A stretch of 64,000 nt of DNA from Bacillus sp. 491mf (GCF_900112415.1 NZ_FOLV01000002.1:186001-250000); one strand, 5' to 3'. Shown: positions 19,153-28,258, numbered from the stretch's first letter. The notes: generated from the letters alone by a model not told the origin. Translations and numbers: made by a program.

Positions 19153-19329
19153 CTAATCTTATTGTAAAACGGTTTTTATAACTTTTCAATACAAAGTTAT
19201 AATGATAATTCTTATCAATTAAAAATGTCAACTAATTTCTTCAATCGTTCATGATATTTTAAAAATATCTAAATAAGATGCATTTTGTTACAATGGAAAT
19301 AGAAGTAGAGTGAAAGGATGGAAGCGTCA

Positions 19330-20379
19330 TTGCAGCTACAATATACTGTACTATACTGTTTAAAGCAATTAAAAGGTGAACGGACAGTTTCTTCCATTTA
19401 TCACCTTTTAAAAGGAAAGCGTTCTTCGCAAACGTTTCAGGATGGGAATATGTTTCATCTTTCCTTTTTATTTGGTGTATATAAATCTATAAGACGTCAT
19501 GATTATGATAAACAGATTGAAACATTATTAAACGCACAACTTATTACATGTGTTCATGAAAATACTTACATTTTATCTGAAGTAGGAGAAAAACAATTAA
19601 ATGAATGGAGGGGAAAATTTTATTTCCCGAAACATTTACATGGTCTTCAATATGGTGAACTTGGAGAGAATTTTTGGAAAAGACTATCCTTAATTATACA
19701 AACTGTCTCAAATTTACAGCAGCAAAATGTGAAATTTATTCCGATTCAGCAAGATACAGAAATTACGAGATGGGTCAAACAATTTATTACGAGCTCTTCT
19801 TTTTCAAGAGAATATTTAGCGGAACAGTTATATAAAGAAATCCATTTCATATTAATGAATGTGACTCCTATAGAAGCAAATAGTTTTGTGTACCGTCTAA
19901 CGGGATATCATCGTATTGGTTATACAACGGAGCAGCTTGGAGATATGATGAAACAAGATGAACATCGCGTATATCTTTTATTTTGGGGAACAATTCATTT
20001 CATCATTCAACATGTGCAACATCATAAGCAACAGTTTCCATTGCTAACACAAATTATTGCGTATCCAAATGAAAAAGCAGATCTATTAAGTATATCCACA
20101 CAAAAAACGTATCAATTATGGAAACAAGGAAGAAGTATGGATGAAATTGCGCGGATTAGAAAATTGAAAGTTGCAACAATTGAAGATCATATTGTAGAAA
20201 TTGCATTACGTGAGAAAGAATTTCAGGTGGAGCAATTTATAGAAAAAGAAAAAATGAAGCAAATACAGAATGTGATTGAGAAGTTACAAACACGGAAGCT
20301 GCGAATATTAAAACAAGCTGCTGGAGAGCATGTTTCCTATTTTGAAATTCGTCTTGTATTAGCGCGAGTAGGGGGATGA
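19330..20379 (+). CDS. ypbB: YpbB, helix-turn-helix protein preceding recQ
   Basis: A 349-aa protein of unknown function that always precedes recQ in Bacillus. The C-terminal third has a helicase-C-tail (HTH_40-like) region (TYQLWKQGRSMDEIARIRKL, then TIEDHIVEI). I choose TTG at 19330, seven bases after AAAGGATGG; ATG at 19318 lies inside that site and cannot use it. The stop is 1 nt from recQ, so the two are co-translated and the protein may assist the helicase. Confidence 0.88.
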   Translation: MQLQYTVLYCLKQLKGERTVSSIYHLLKGKRSSQTFQDGNMFHLSFLFGVYKSIRRHDYDKQIETLLNAQLITCVHENTYILSEVGEKQLNEWRGKFYFPKHLHGLQYGELGENFWKRLSLIIQTVSNLQQQNVKFIPIQQDTEITRWVKQFITSSSFSREYLAEQLYKEIHFILMNVTPIEANSFVYRLTGYHRIGYTTEQLGDMMKQDEHRVYLLFWGTIHFIIQHVQHHKQQFPLLTQIIAYPNEKADLLSISTQKTYQLWKQGRSMDEIARIRKLKVATIEDHIVEIALREKEFQVEQFIEKEKMKQIQNVIEKLQTRKLRILKQAAGEHVSYFEIRLVLARVGG

Positions 20380-20380
20380 C

Positions 20381-21907
20381 ATGAGACTTGAAGATGTTTT
20401 ATATCAGTGGTTTGGATACCGAACATTTCGATCTGGACAAAAGGAAGTCGTTGCAGATTTATTAAAGGGAAACTCTGTTGTCGCGATGCTGCCAACAGGG
20501 GGCGGAAAATCGCTTTGTTATCAGTTGCCAGGGCTTGTACAAGATGGAACGGTACTAATTGTGTCACCATTATTGTCTTTAATGGAAGATCAAGTTACAC
20601 AATTAAAATATATAGTGAAAAATCAAGTTATTGCTCTGAATAGCTTTCGAACAATAATAGAAAAAAAAGAAGCGATGCGACGATTGCATTCTTATAAATT
20701 TGTATTTGTATCTCCTGAAATGTTGCAATCAGATGTACTGCTAAAAGAACTAAGAAAAATTCATATCTCTTTATTTGTTGTGGACGAAGCGCATTGTATT
20801 TCACAATGGGGATATGATTTTCGAACAGATTATAAAAAGCTAGATCAAGTTATTGCATCCATAGGTTCCCCCCCAGTTCTTGCTTTAACAGCCACAGCTA
20901 CGAAAGAAGTATTACAAGATATTATTGAAAGCTTACATTTGAAAGATGTGAAGCAACATTTATATTCGATTGATCGCCCTAATATCGCTATGAAAATCGA
21001 GTTTGTCCAAACGATTCAAGAGAAAAAAGAGGCATTATTATCTTACGTGAAATATCTACAAGGACCTGGGATCATTTATTGTTCAAGTAGGGCTTGGACT
21101 GAGCGTCTTGCAGCGTATTTAAGGGATGAGGGCATTAATGATGTTGCATATTATCACGGTGGAATGGAACATGAAGAGCGGATGTTAATTCAGCAACAAT
21201 TTATGAATGATCAACTGCAACTTGTTGTCTGTACAAGTGCATTTGGAATGGGTGTGAATAAGCAAAATACACGATATATTATTCATTTCCATTATCCAAT
21301 TAATATAGAATCTTATTTACAAGAAATTGGACGAGCGGGTCGTGATGGAGAACCGAGCATTGCTATTTTATTATGTAGCCCGCTTGATCATGATTTGCCG
21401 CTCACCATTATTGAAGAAGAATTACCAAATGAACAACAAATTCGGTTTTTATTTTCCTTATTACGTGAAACAACGTTACAAAAAAAAGTGTTATCGTTAG
21501 AAGATGTAGAAGAAATTTGCTATAATGCAGCAGGATTGAATGAACAATACTGGAGATTTATTCGCTATCATTTTGAAAAGATGAAAATCATACAGCATAG
21601 GCAATTGATGATTGAATCCTTGTCTGATGAAGCTGAGCAGAAATTAATTACAGAAGTGAGAACGCGACTTTATAATAAATATGGTCAATTAGAAATGATG
21701 AAAGAATGGATAAGGCGAACAGATTGCAAAAGAGAGGAAATCCTTTCGAAATTTGGATATATAAAGGAAATACAGCCGGAAAATTGTTGTAATCATTGCG
21801 GAATTCATATGGAAGATTATAAAAAAAAGCAAGCGAGACAATCTGTTTTCGAATATAATTGGGAAGCGGAGTTACAATTGCTTTTCGGATTTAGAGGGAA
21901 GGAATGA
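20381..21907 (+). CDS. recQ: RecQ family ATP-dependent DNA helicase (short form)
   Basis: A 3'-5' DNA helicase of repair and recombination. The 508-aa protein has Walker A in PTGGGKSLCYQLP, the Walker B box DEAH in VVDEAHCISQWGYDFR, motif VI in QEIGRAGRDGE, and a zinc-binding tail (CNHC near residue 485). No HRDC domain is present, as in the short Bacillus YpbC type. ATG at 20381 follows AGGGGGATG. It overlaps the next gene by 4 nt. Confidence 0.94.
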   Translation: MRLEDVLYQWFGYRTFRSGQKEVVADLLKGNSVVAMLPTGGGKSLCYQLPGLVQDGTVLIVSPLLSLMEDQVTQLKYIVKNQVIALNSFRTIIEKKEAMRRLHSYKFVFVSPEMLQSDVLLKELRKIHISLFVVDEAHCISQWGYDFRTDYKKLDQVIASIGSPPVLALTATATKEVLQDIIESLHLKDVKQHLYSIDRPNIAMKIEFVQTIQEKKEALLSYVKYLQGPGIIYCSSRAWTERLAAYLRDEGINDVAYYHGGMEHEERMLIQQQFMNDQLQLVVCTSAFGMGVNKQNTRYIIHFHYPINIESYLQEIGRAGRDGEPSIAILLCSPLDHDLPLTIIEEELPNEQQIRFLFSLLRETTLQKKVLSLEDVEEICYNAAGLNEQYWRFIRYHFEKMKIIQHRQLMIESLSDEAEQKLITEVRTRLYNKYGQLEMMKEWIRRTDCKREEILSKFGYIKEIQPENCCNHCGIHMEDYKKKQARQSVFEYNWEAELQLLFGFRGKE

Positions 21908-22521
21908 TGGATATACGCAAGAAAAGTATTGAAGACATGAGCCCAAAAGAAATCAGACTGAATTTATATATTACACAAGCAATTGTTATATGTGTGGGAA
22001 TACTATTAGCGTATACATTTTTTCCGAGTATGGATACATTTTTGAATTTATGGTACTGGGACTTTTCATCTGTTTTTTTTATAGGTGGAGGAGTAGCTTG
22101 TATTATTGTTCTGTTGGATCATATTGCAATGTATCTTTTTCCTGAATCGTGGTTTGATGACGGTGGGATTAATGATCGTATGTTTCAAGGAATGTCTGTG
22201 TTGCAAATATTGGCTGTTACTCTTTTGATCGGAACAGCAGAAGAATTTCTATTTCGTGGTGTGATACAAACGTACTTTGGCCTAATTTTTGCAAGTGTAG
22301 TATTTGCTGTTTTACATATTCGCTACATTACTAAGCCATTTTTATTTGGTTTTGTGTTGTTAATTAGCATTGTATTTGGTTTTGTGTTTCAATATACAGG
22401 GAATTTAGTAATTACAATTTTTGCGCATTTTTTAGTCGATTTCATAATGGGATTACAATTAAGAAATCAAATGATAGATGGTGGTGACCGAGATGACGAC
22501 AAGGCCGACAACAGAGTTTGA
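21904..22521 (+). CDS. ypbD: YpbD, CPBP (CAAX protease/bacteriocin-processing) membrane protein
   Basis: A 205-aa polytopic membrane protein of the ABI/CPBP family. Motif 1 is AEEFLFRGVIQ (EExxxR), motif 2 is in VFAVLHIRY and motif 3 in FAHFLVDF, so the catalytic Glu and His residues are all present. The substrate is unknown. The first ATG overlaps the recQ stop, and the 3' end overlaps ypbE by about 29 nt. Confidence 0.9.
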   Translation: MMDIRKKSIEDMSPKEIRLNLYITQAIVICVGILLAYTFFPSMDTFLNLWYWDFSSVFFIGGGVACIIVLLDHIAMYLFPESWFDDGGINDRMFQGMSVLQILAVTLLIGTAEEFLFRGVIQTYFGLIFASVVFAVLHIRYITKPFLFGFVLLISIVFGFVFQYTGNLVITIFAHFLVDFIMGLQLRNQMIDGGDRDDDKADNRV

Positions 22522-22987
22522 AGAGAGTTTGAATGAGTCAACGCAAACAGAAGAGGGTTTACCGCCACGTAGTGAAGTTCATAAAGACAAAAAAAATAAA
22601 AAATCAAAATTTAAAATAAAGCACTTTTTTGTTCGGATTTTAACAGTATTATTTATCCTTCTCCCTATTGGGGTTTTATGGTATACCGAGCGTTACGTTG
22701 TAGAGAAAAACAAAGAATCTGAGGCTAATTCTGAACAAAGTCCATTTGAAGTTATTTTTTTTGATTCAAAAAAGAAAACAAATCATGAATCAAAATCATC
22801 CTCATCAGAGGCATTTCAGTTTCATACAGTGAAAGAAGGAGAGACTTTGGAAGAGGTTGCAAAGAAATATTTTCCGAACGAAGATGGAATAGCAATTATA
22901 AAGAAATATAATGAGATAGCAGAAGGATTGAAACCAGGGCAGGTATTGAAAATTCCGAAGAAGACAGGGGCAGAAAAGAAGAAATAA
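22493..22987 (+). CDS. ypbE: YpbE, membrane-anchored LysM protein
   Basis: A 164-aa protein with a charged cytosolic N terminus (about 45 residues, KDKKNKKSKFKIKH), one membrane helix (FVRILTVLFILLPIGVLWY) and a C-terminal extracellular LysM domain (HTVKEGETLEEVAKKYFP ... PGQVLKIPKK). ATG at 22493 follows GGTGGTGA; the alternative ATG at 22478 would add five residues. It is the last gene of the ypbB-recQ-ypbD-ypbE operon. Its stop codon lies in an ATAAAG that also starts a decayed bcr1-like element. Confidence 0.88.
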   Translation: MTTRPTTEFEESLNESTQTEEGLPPRSEVHKDKKNKKSKFKIKHFFVRILTVLFILLPIGVLWYTERYVVEKNKESEANSEQSPFEVIFFDSKKKTNHESKSSSSEAFQFHTVKEGETLEEVAKKYFPNEDGIAIIKKYNEIAEGLKPGQVLKIPKKTGAEKKK

Positions 22988-23100
22988 AGAGAAATTTTCA
23001 TCCTGTTATTCGCTGATGGTAAGCCCCTATCTAAAGTTTGTGAGAAATTTGAAGAAGATAGCCGGGGGATAACTGCTGGTGTGTATCAATCTTATTACAA
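22984..23100 (+). repeat. Decayed bcr1-like element (family A) at the ypbE stop codon
   Basis: ATAAAGAGAAATTTTCATCCTG aligns with the left end of better copies (ATAAAGTGAAACTT, then CATCAGTGG). GCTGATGG and GATAGCCGGGGGATAACTGC match inner parts. The right end is not clear. Confidence 0.5.
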
Positions 23101-23114
23101 ATAAGTAATTTGAT

Positions 23115-23152
23115 GAAGAAAACCTTCTACTGATCGTAGAAGGTTTTTCTTC
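23115..23152 (+). terminator. Terminator after ypbE
   Basis: GAAGAAAACCTTCTAC, loop TGATC, GTAGAAGGTTTTTCTTC. A long stem of about 16 bp. Confidence 0.85.
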
Positions 23153-23173
23153 AAGATGTGTTATGATGTGATT

Positions 23174-23360
23174 ATATAAATTCATTTTAATTTTTCGACA
23201 TATAATTTGCTTCTATGCAGAGTACAGCATGACCTGTACTTGATTGTTTTCTTTGTTTGAAACCTCGAATGTGGCAGGAAAAGGCCCTGACAGCTTCTAT
23301 GCACGGCCAGATGCTCTCGTCCTTCACTAAAAGAAAGGGGTTTTTATGTCGTTTTTTAAC
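23174..23360 (+). repeat. Repeat family C, copy 2
   Basis: TATATAAATTCATTTT, TTCGACATA, CTATGCAGAGTACA, GGCAGGAAAAGGCCCTGAC, CTTCTATGCACGGCC, GATGCTCTCGTCC and AGGGGTTTTTATGTCG in order. Hairpin arms are 23287-23293 and 23304-23310. No family B insert is present. It ends about 50 nt before the phosphoesterase gene. Confidence 0.85.
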
Positions 23361-23407
23361 TTGTATATATAGATAGATTCTGTTAAGAAGAAAGATGGGG
23401 AAAGTGT

Positions 23408-24184
23408 ATGACTTGGGTCGTGTTAGGTTGTTTCATTGTATGTATTGTAATGGTTTGTTTTATGATGATGTATAGAGAAGCGATACGTAATACATTGCTA
23501 GAGCACACCATATTATTTGCAGATTTTCCAATAAGTTTTGGGGAAGTTCGAATTTTCTTTATTTCAGATATTCACAAAAGAACGGTATCTCAATCTTTAA
23601 TACAGAAAGTAAAAGGAAAAGTAGACCTTGTTATTATAGGTGGGGATTTAGCTGAACGAGGAGTACCTCTATCACGAGTAGCTGAAAATATTAAACGGTT
23701 AAATGAAATAGGACAAGTATATTTTGTTTGGGGAAATAACGATTATGAAATTAATTTTCACGAATTAGATGCGTTACTTCTTCAAAATGGCGTGAAAATT
23801 TTAGATAATACAGGGACGTTATTTGAATCGGATCTTGGAGAGAAAATATGGCTACTAGGTGTCGATGATGTAGGTTTGAAGCGTGATCGATTAGATTTAG
23901 CGTTAGCGGATTGTAAAGAAGAGGGCTTTCGCATCCTTGTGAGCCACAACCCTGATATTTTATATAAATTAAATGGAATGGAACGTATTTCCTGTATATT
24001 AAGTGGTCATACGCACGGCGGACAAATTCGGCTGTTTCATGCTACACGTTTTTTGAAAGGTGGAATTTATGGATATCCACATACGACTTTGTTTGTAAGT
24101 AATGGTTATGGAACAACATTTGTACCATTACGGTTTCGAGCTCCTGCACAAACGCATTTAATTACCTTACGAAGAAAAGATTGA
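23408..24184 (+). CDS. Membrane-anchored metallophosphoesterase (YpbG-like)
   Basis: A 258-aa protein with an N-terminal membrane helix (VVLGCFIVCIVMVCFMMMY) and a calcineurin-like phosphoesterase domain. Metal-binding motifs are SDIH, GGDLAE, GNNDYE, SHNPD and GHTHGGQ. The substrate is unknown; relatives cut UDP-sugars of lipid A or other phosphodiesters. In B. subtilis ypbG lies in the same place between ypbE and mecB, which supports the name. Confidence 0.88.
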   Translation: MTWVVLGCFIVCIVMVCFMMMYREAIRNTLLEHTILFADFPISFGEVRIFFISDIHKRTVSQSLIQKVKGKVDLVIIGGDLAERGVPLSRVAENIKRLNEIGQVYFVWGNNDYEINFHELDALLLQNGVKILDNTGTLFESDLGEKIWLLGVDDVGLKRDRLDLALADCKEEGFRILVSHNPDILYKLNGMERISCILSGHTHGGQIRLFHATRFLKGGIYGYPHTTLFVSNGYGTTFVPLRFRAPAQTHLITLRRKD

Positions 24185-24209
24185 CGCTGCTTTTAAGGTG
24201 GGAAGAAAT

Positions 24210-25109
24210 ATGCCAAATTCAACTGGAAAATATAATATTAAAGCTATTTCCAATATGCTCGGTATACATCCGGGAACATTGCGAGCTTGGGAAAGACGAT
24301 ATCGAATCATTACACCGAAACGTAATGATGCTGGACATCGCTTATATACGGAAGAACATGTTCAAATTTTCAAATGGCTTATTAATAAACTGAATCAAGG
24401 ATTTACCATTGGACAAGCAGTAAGTTTATTAGAAAATGATCAATTAAGAAATCACAATTTATCAGAAAAAGAATATAATAAAGTAGAACTTTTAGTAGAC
24501 GATATCTTGTATTCTTTGTTAAAATTTGATGAAAAACAAGCTCTTGAATTATTGGATGAAGCGTTTAGTATTTTTTCTATAGATAAAGTGGTTACAGAGG
24601 TATTCACAAAATTATTGTTCAAGCTAAGAGAGAAACGCTTGAATGAAAAAAACACAAGCGTAGAGGAACAATATGCAGTATCTCTTTTACGATCACGTGT
24701 GGGAGCGATTTACCATAGTATACCCACCAATGCAGGAACATCAAAGGTACTTTCTATATGTGCTCCAGGAGAAGTAGATGAACTCGAATTATTTATTTTT
24801 ACAACATATTTACGCCGAAAAGGTTATCCAACAATCTATATTGGGACAGGCATAGAGGAAGCTGGTATTCATGATGTAATTACACGAGTAAACCCTAAAT
24901 TTTTGTTTATTTCTTGTACAATGCAAGAAAATATAATGGGAAGTGTTCAGCTTGCAAAGAGATTACGTGAGCAATATAAGAATCTTACTATCGGACTTGC
25001 CGGTGTTGCCTTTAGGTTTGCTTCTAATGAAGAAAAGGAAGAGATTCATAACTTGTTTGTTGGGGATACGAAAGAAGAGTGGAATGAATGGTTAAAAATG
25101 TTAGAATAG
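24210..25109 (+). CDS. MerR-type regulator with a B12-binding-like domain lacking the axial His
   Basis: A 299-aa transcription regulator. Residues 8-75 form a MerR winged helix (LGIHPGTLRAWERRY ... HRLYTEEHV), like CarH/LitR. Residues 90-175 resemble the helical linker and 178-295 a Rossmann-like cobalamin-binding fold (STAPGE-type loop, YPTIYIGTGI). The ExH motif expected to ligate cobalt reads GEVDELEL (187-194), with Asp190 where His would be and Glu193 where Gly would be. ATG at 24210 follows AAGGTGG. It lies before mecB; targets are unknown. It may work without B12. Confidence 0.85.
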   Translation: MPNSTGKYNIKAISNMLGIHPGTLRAWERRYRIITPKRNDAGHRLYTEEHVQIFKWLINKLNQGFTIGQAVSLLENDQLRNHNLSEKEYNKVELLVDDILYSLLKFDEKQALELLDEAFSIFSIDKVVTEVFTKLLFKLREKRLNEKNTSVEEQYAVSLLRSRVGAIYHSIPTNAGTSKVLSICAPGEVDELELFIFTTYLRRKGYPTIYIGTGIEEAGIHDVITRVNPKFLFISCTMQENIMGSVQLAKRLREQYKNLTIGLAGVAFRFASNEEKEEIHNLFVGDTKEEWNEWLKMLE

Positions 25110-25186
25110 TTGTTCGGAAAGAACCATCTATTTTCTGTTTCATATAATAAAAATTAGATGCAACGGTTGCGTAAGGAGGTTACGGG

Positions 25187-25792
25187 ATGAGGCTGGAACG
25201 TTTAAATTATAATAAAATAAAGATCTTTCTGACGTTCGATGATTTGTCAGAACGTGGGCTTACGAAGGAAGATTTATGGAAAAATGCTCCTAAAGTTCAA
25301 CAGTTATTTCGAGATATGATGCTAGAAGCTAATAAAGAGCTCGGCTTTGAAGCTGATGGTCCAATTGCAGTAGAAGTGTTTTCATTGCAAGCGCAAGGGA
25401 TGGTTGTTATTGTCACAAAAGAAAATCAAGAGTTAGATACGGAAGAAGAATTCCAAGATGAATACATTGAAATGCAAGTTACTCTTGATGAGAGTGAGCA
25501 TATATTATACGAATTTAATTCGTTAGACGATATGATTGCATTAGCTGGTCGTTTATATAGTCTTGGAATAATAGGTGGAAAGCTTTATGGATGGCAAGAT
25601 CGTTTTTATTTATGGATAGAAGAGGAAACGGCTACGTTATTAAAAGAAGATATGATTGCTATTTTGGCGGAGTTTGGTAACTCCTCCACAATTACAATTT
25701 ATCGAATGATGGAATATGGAAAAGAACTGATGGCAAATGATGCAATTAAACAAATCTACAATTACTTTATCGCAAAAGAAAACCTCAGCTAA
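25187..25792 (+). CDS. mecB: MecB/YpbH, ClpC adaptor protein
   Basis: A paralogue of MecA that hands substrates to the ClpCP protease. The 201-aa protein has the typical N-terminal substrate-binding start (MRLERLNYNKIKIFLTFDDL), an acidic linker (ENQELDTEEEFQDEY), and the C-terminal ClpC-binding domain (FNSLDDMIALAGRL ... LYGWQDRFYLWIE). ATG follows AAGGAGG. It is monocistronic with a terminator. Position next to gudB matches ypbH of B. subtilis. Confidence 0.93.
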   Translation: MRLERLNYNKIKIFLTFDDLSERGLTKEDLWKNAPKVQQLFRDMMLEANKELGFEADGPIAVEVFSLQAQGMVVIVTKENQELDTEEEFQDEYIEMQVTLDESEHILYEFNSLDDMIALAGRLYSLGIIGGKLYGWQDRFYLWIEEETATLLKEDMIAILAEFGNSSTITIYRMMEYGKELMANDAIKQIYNYFIAKENLS

Positions 25793-25812
25793 GTAATTTA
25801 GTTGAGGTTTTC
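25778..25812 (+). terminator. Terminator after mecB
   Basis: AAAACCTCAGCTAA with TTAGTTGAGGTTTT, one G-U pair, overlapping the last codons of mecB. Confidence 0.8.
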
Positions 25813-25907
25813 TATATATAAAATATTTAAACATTATATTATATAAAAAATGTTAACTTTTTAATCATTTTGCTTTTCTAGAAATAACAAAAATACTATA
25901 ATGATAT

Positions 25908-25921
25908 TGAAAACGTTTGCA
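25908..25921 (+). promoter_or_regulatory. Candidate cre (CcpA) site upstream of gudB
   Basis: TGAAAACGTTTGCA fits TGWAANCGNTNWCA except at one position. A weaker candidate, TGTTAGCGTTTTCT at 25947-25960, has two mismatches. Catabolite repression of glutamate dehydrogenase is known in Bacillus (rocG); its presence here is inferred. Confidence 0.5.
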
Positions 25922-26039
25922 AAGTAAAAAAAGGTTTGTATACTTTTGTTAGCGTTTTCTCTTGCATTCCTATTTTAAGAGTGTATACTAAGCAATGAAG
26001 GTTTACTAAACAAGTGAAATTACAGGGGGTTTACTTACT

Positions 26040-27323
26040 ATGGTAGCCGAAAAGGGAGCTCAAACACAAACACAACAAAGAGAACAACATTTTGAACTGT
26101 TGAATTCGACGCAAATTGTTATTAAAGAAGCCTTAGAAAAATTGGGTTATCCAAACGAGGTATATGAATTACTTAAAGAACCAATTCGTATGATGACAGT
26201 GAAGATTCCGGTTCGTATGGATGATGGGACTGTTAAAATATTTACAGGATATCGTGCTCAGCATAATGATGCTGTTGGTCCAACAAAGGGTGGTATTCGC
26301 TTCCATCCGAATGTAACGGAAAATGAAGTAAAAGCACTTTCAATTTGGATGAGCTTAAAATGTGGTATCGTTGATTTACCATACGGTGGTGGTAAAGGTG
26401 GTATCGTTTGTGACCCACGTGAAATGTCTTTCCGTGAGTTAGAAAGATTAAGCCGTGGCTATGTAAGAGCAATTAGTCAAATTGTAGGGCCAACAAAAGA
26501 TATTCCAGCTCCAGACGTATTTACAAATTCACAAATTATGGCATGGATGATGGATGAATATAGCCGTATTGACGAATTTAATTCACCTGGATTTATTACA
26601 GGGAAACCACTTGTATTAGGTGGATCTCATGGCCGTGAAACAGCGACTGCAAAAGGTGTAACAATTTGTATTCGTGAAGCAGCGAAAAAACGTAATATCG
26701 ATATTAAAGGTGCACGTGTTGTTGTACAAGGATTCGGAAATGCAGGTAGCTTCTTAGCGAAGTTTATGCACGATGCGGGAGCGAAAGTAATTGCGATTTC
26801 GGATGCTTACGGTGCCCTTCATGATCCAAATGGTTTAGATATTGATTATTTATTAGACCGTCGTGATAGCTTTGGTACAGTAACAAAATTATTCAATAAT
26901 ACAATTTCAAATAAAGAATTATTAGAATTAGATTGTGATATTTTAGTACCAGCTGCGATTGAAAATCAAATTACAGAAGAAAATGCAGCGAATATTAAAG
27001 CGAAAATTGTTGTAGAAGCAGCAAACGGTCCTACAACATTAGAAGCAACAAGAATTTTAACAGAGCGAGGCATTTTACTTGTTCCAGACGTATTAGCAAG
27101 TGCTGGTGGCGTAACAGTTTCTTACTTTGAGTGGGTACAGAACAACCAAGGTTACTATTGGACTGAAGAAGAAGTAGAGGCTCGTTTAGAAAAAGTAATG
27201 GTAAGCTCGTTTGATTCTATTTACGAAACATCGCAAGTTCGTAAAGTGGATATGCGTTTAGCAGCTTATATGGTTGGTGTTCGTAAAATGGCAGAAGCAA
27301 GTCGCTTCAGAGGCTGGGTATAA
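26040..27323 (+). CDS. gudB: NAD-dependent glutamate dehydrogenase
   Basis: Oxidatively deaminates glutamate to 2-oxoglutarate and ammonia. The 427-aa protein shows the substrate-binding Lys motif (PYGGGKGGI), the catalytic region (GPTKDIPAPDV) and the nucleotide fold (VVQGFGNAGSFLA). ATG at 26040 follows a GGGGG-type ribosome site. The location beside mecB and ypdA matches gudB rather than rocG in B. subtilis, and no in-frame duplication like that of cryptic gudB in strain 168 is visible. Monocistronic, with possible cre control. Confidence 0.93.
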   Translation: MVAEKGAQTQTQQREQHFELLNSTQIVIKEALEKLGYPNEVYELLKEPIRMMTVKIPVRMDDGTVKIFTGYRAQHNDAVGPTKGGIRFHPNVTENEVKALSIWMSLKCGIVDLPYGGGKGGIVCDPREMSFRELERLSRGYVRAISQIVGPTKDIPAPDVFTNSQIMAWMMDEYSRIDEFNSPGFITGKPLVLGGSHGRETATAKGVTICIREAAKKRNIDIKGARVVVQGFGNAGSFLAKFMHDAGAKVIAISDAYGALHDPNGLDIDYLLDRRDSFGTVTKLFNNTISNKELLELDCDILVPAAIENQITEENAANIKAKIVVEAANGPTTLEATRILTERGILLVPDVLASAGGVTVSYFEWVQNNQGYYWTEEEVEARLEKVMVSSFDSIYETSQVRKVDMRLAAYMVGVRKMAEASRFRGWV

Positions 27324-27340
27324 GCCAACTATCGATTATG

Positions 27341-27378
27341 AAAACCGCAATTTCCTTAAAGGAAGTTGCGGTTTTTTG
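27341..27378 (+). terminator. Terminator after gudB
   Basis: AAAACCGCAATTTCC, loop TTAAA, GGAAGTTGCGGTTTT, then TTT. Confidence 0.88.
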
Positions 27379-27491
27379 TCGTATTTAGATTGTGAGATTA
27401 AGTGGGGTTTCCATTCGTATTTCTACTGATGGTAAGTTGGAGGAATATATATGTATATAAGTTAAAAAACTGCCATAAAAGCCCTTTCATG

Positions 27492-27648
27492 TTTATCCCG
27501 CATTAACGGGCAGTAATACTCCCGCCTCAAAATTCAGCGGAAGCAAAGAAGTTAGGCGGGAGATAAACTGCCCGTAAAAGCCCGATTGGTTCAACTAATA
27601 ATCAGTGGGGGATGAAGAAAACCCCCACTGATTAAAGTTTCACTTTAT
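27492..27648 (-). repeat. Full-length bcr1-like element (family A), minus orientation
   Basis: A 157-bp unit that begins and ends with TTTAT (27492-27496 and 27644-27648). Inside are GCGGGAGATAAACTGCCCG, its partner CGGGCAGTAATACTCCCGC, and a 3' hairpin ATCAGTGGGGG/CCCCCACTGAT. The length and TTTAT borders fit bcr1, a known B. cereus group repeat with TTTAT target duplications. This copy has no family D insert. Confidence 0.85.
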
Positions 27649-27868
27649 AGGAGGACGAGAGTGTGAGCGGTCCACATGCTTGGTTTAAAACAAAGGGAGC
27701 AAGCTATTCTCTATAGCAGCGACTTATAAAGAAAAGCGGAGCCGACTGTTTAAGTCTGTTGGCTAAGGTTCTTTTATACCTTCTTGTGTGGAAGGTTCTT
27801 AGACATGAGGGCTTAGGAGGCAGAACTAGATAAAGGTGTCAAAGTATTAAAACAGATTTATATAGAAA
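27649..27868 (-). repeat. Repeat family C (internally deleted) with family B insert, minus orientation
   Basis: Directly follows the bcr1-like element. Read on the minus strand it begins near 27868 with TATATAAATCTG, CTTTATCTAGTTCTGCCTCC, the B insert (ending CCGCTTTTCTTTATAAGTCG) and a shortened C tail ending CTCTCGTCCTCC. The central GGCAGGAAAAGG block is missing. Confidence 0.75.
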
Positions 27869-27892
27869 AGTGCTGGGGGAAAGGGGAGAAAC

Positions 27893-28105
27893 ATGCAAAT
27901 GGATTTAATGGAACAAGTGGTTGAATTAGAGAAGCGAATTATGAATTTAGAAAAGAAGCTAGAGAGAAAACAAATGGAAACAATATCGCCTATTCGGCTG
28001 TTTTGGGAGGCACTTGCTTCGCTGTTGTTCGGAGTAGTTATTATCGGTCCACTTATTACAGGTGTATACGCATTAGTTGTATTACTTATGAGTTACATGA
28101 ATTAG
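27893..28105 (+). CDS. Small coiled-coil membrane protein, unknown
   Basis: A 70-aa protein with a heptad-like charged N-terminal helix (MEQVVELEKRIMNLEKKLERK) and one long or two short C-terminal membrane segments (LFGVVIIGPLITGVYALVVLLM). ATG follows AAAGGGGAGAAAC, a strong ribosome site. I do not recognise the family. It lies just after a repeat cluster, 90 nt before another small membrane protein. Confidence 0.65.
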   Translation: MQMDLMEQVVELEKRIMNLEKKLERKQMETISPIRLFWEALASLLFGVVIIGPLITGVYALVVLLMSYMN

Positions 28106-28258
28106 TAAAAAATAGAAAAGAACACTTGTTCTAACAGAACGTTTGTGCTATACTCTCCTTAGATAGAAAAACGGAAATAAAGTGAAAGTTCCATAGTGAT
28201 CAGTTTATTCGGGATTCATTGGTGGAAAGCATTCGCTAATAATAAAGGGGAGATTGTA

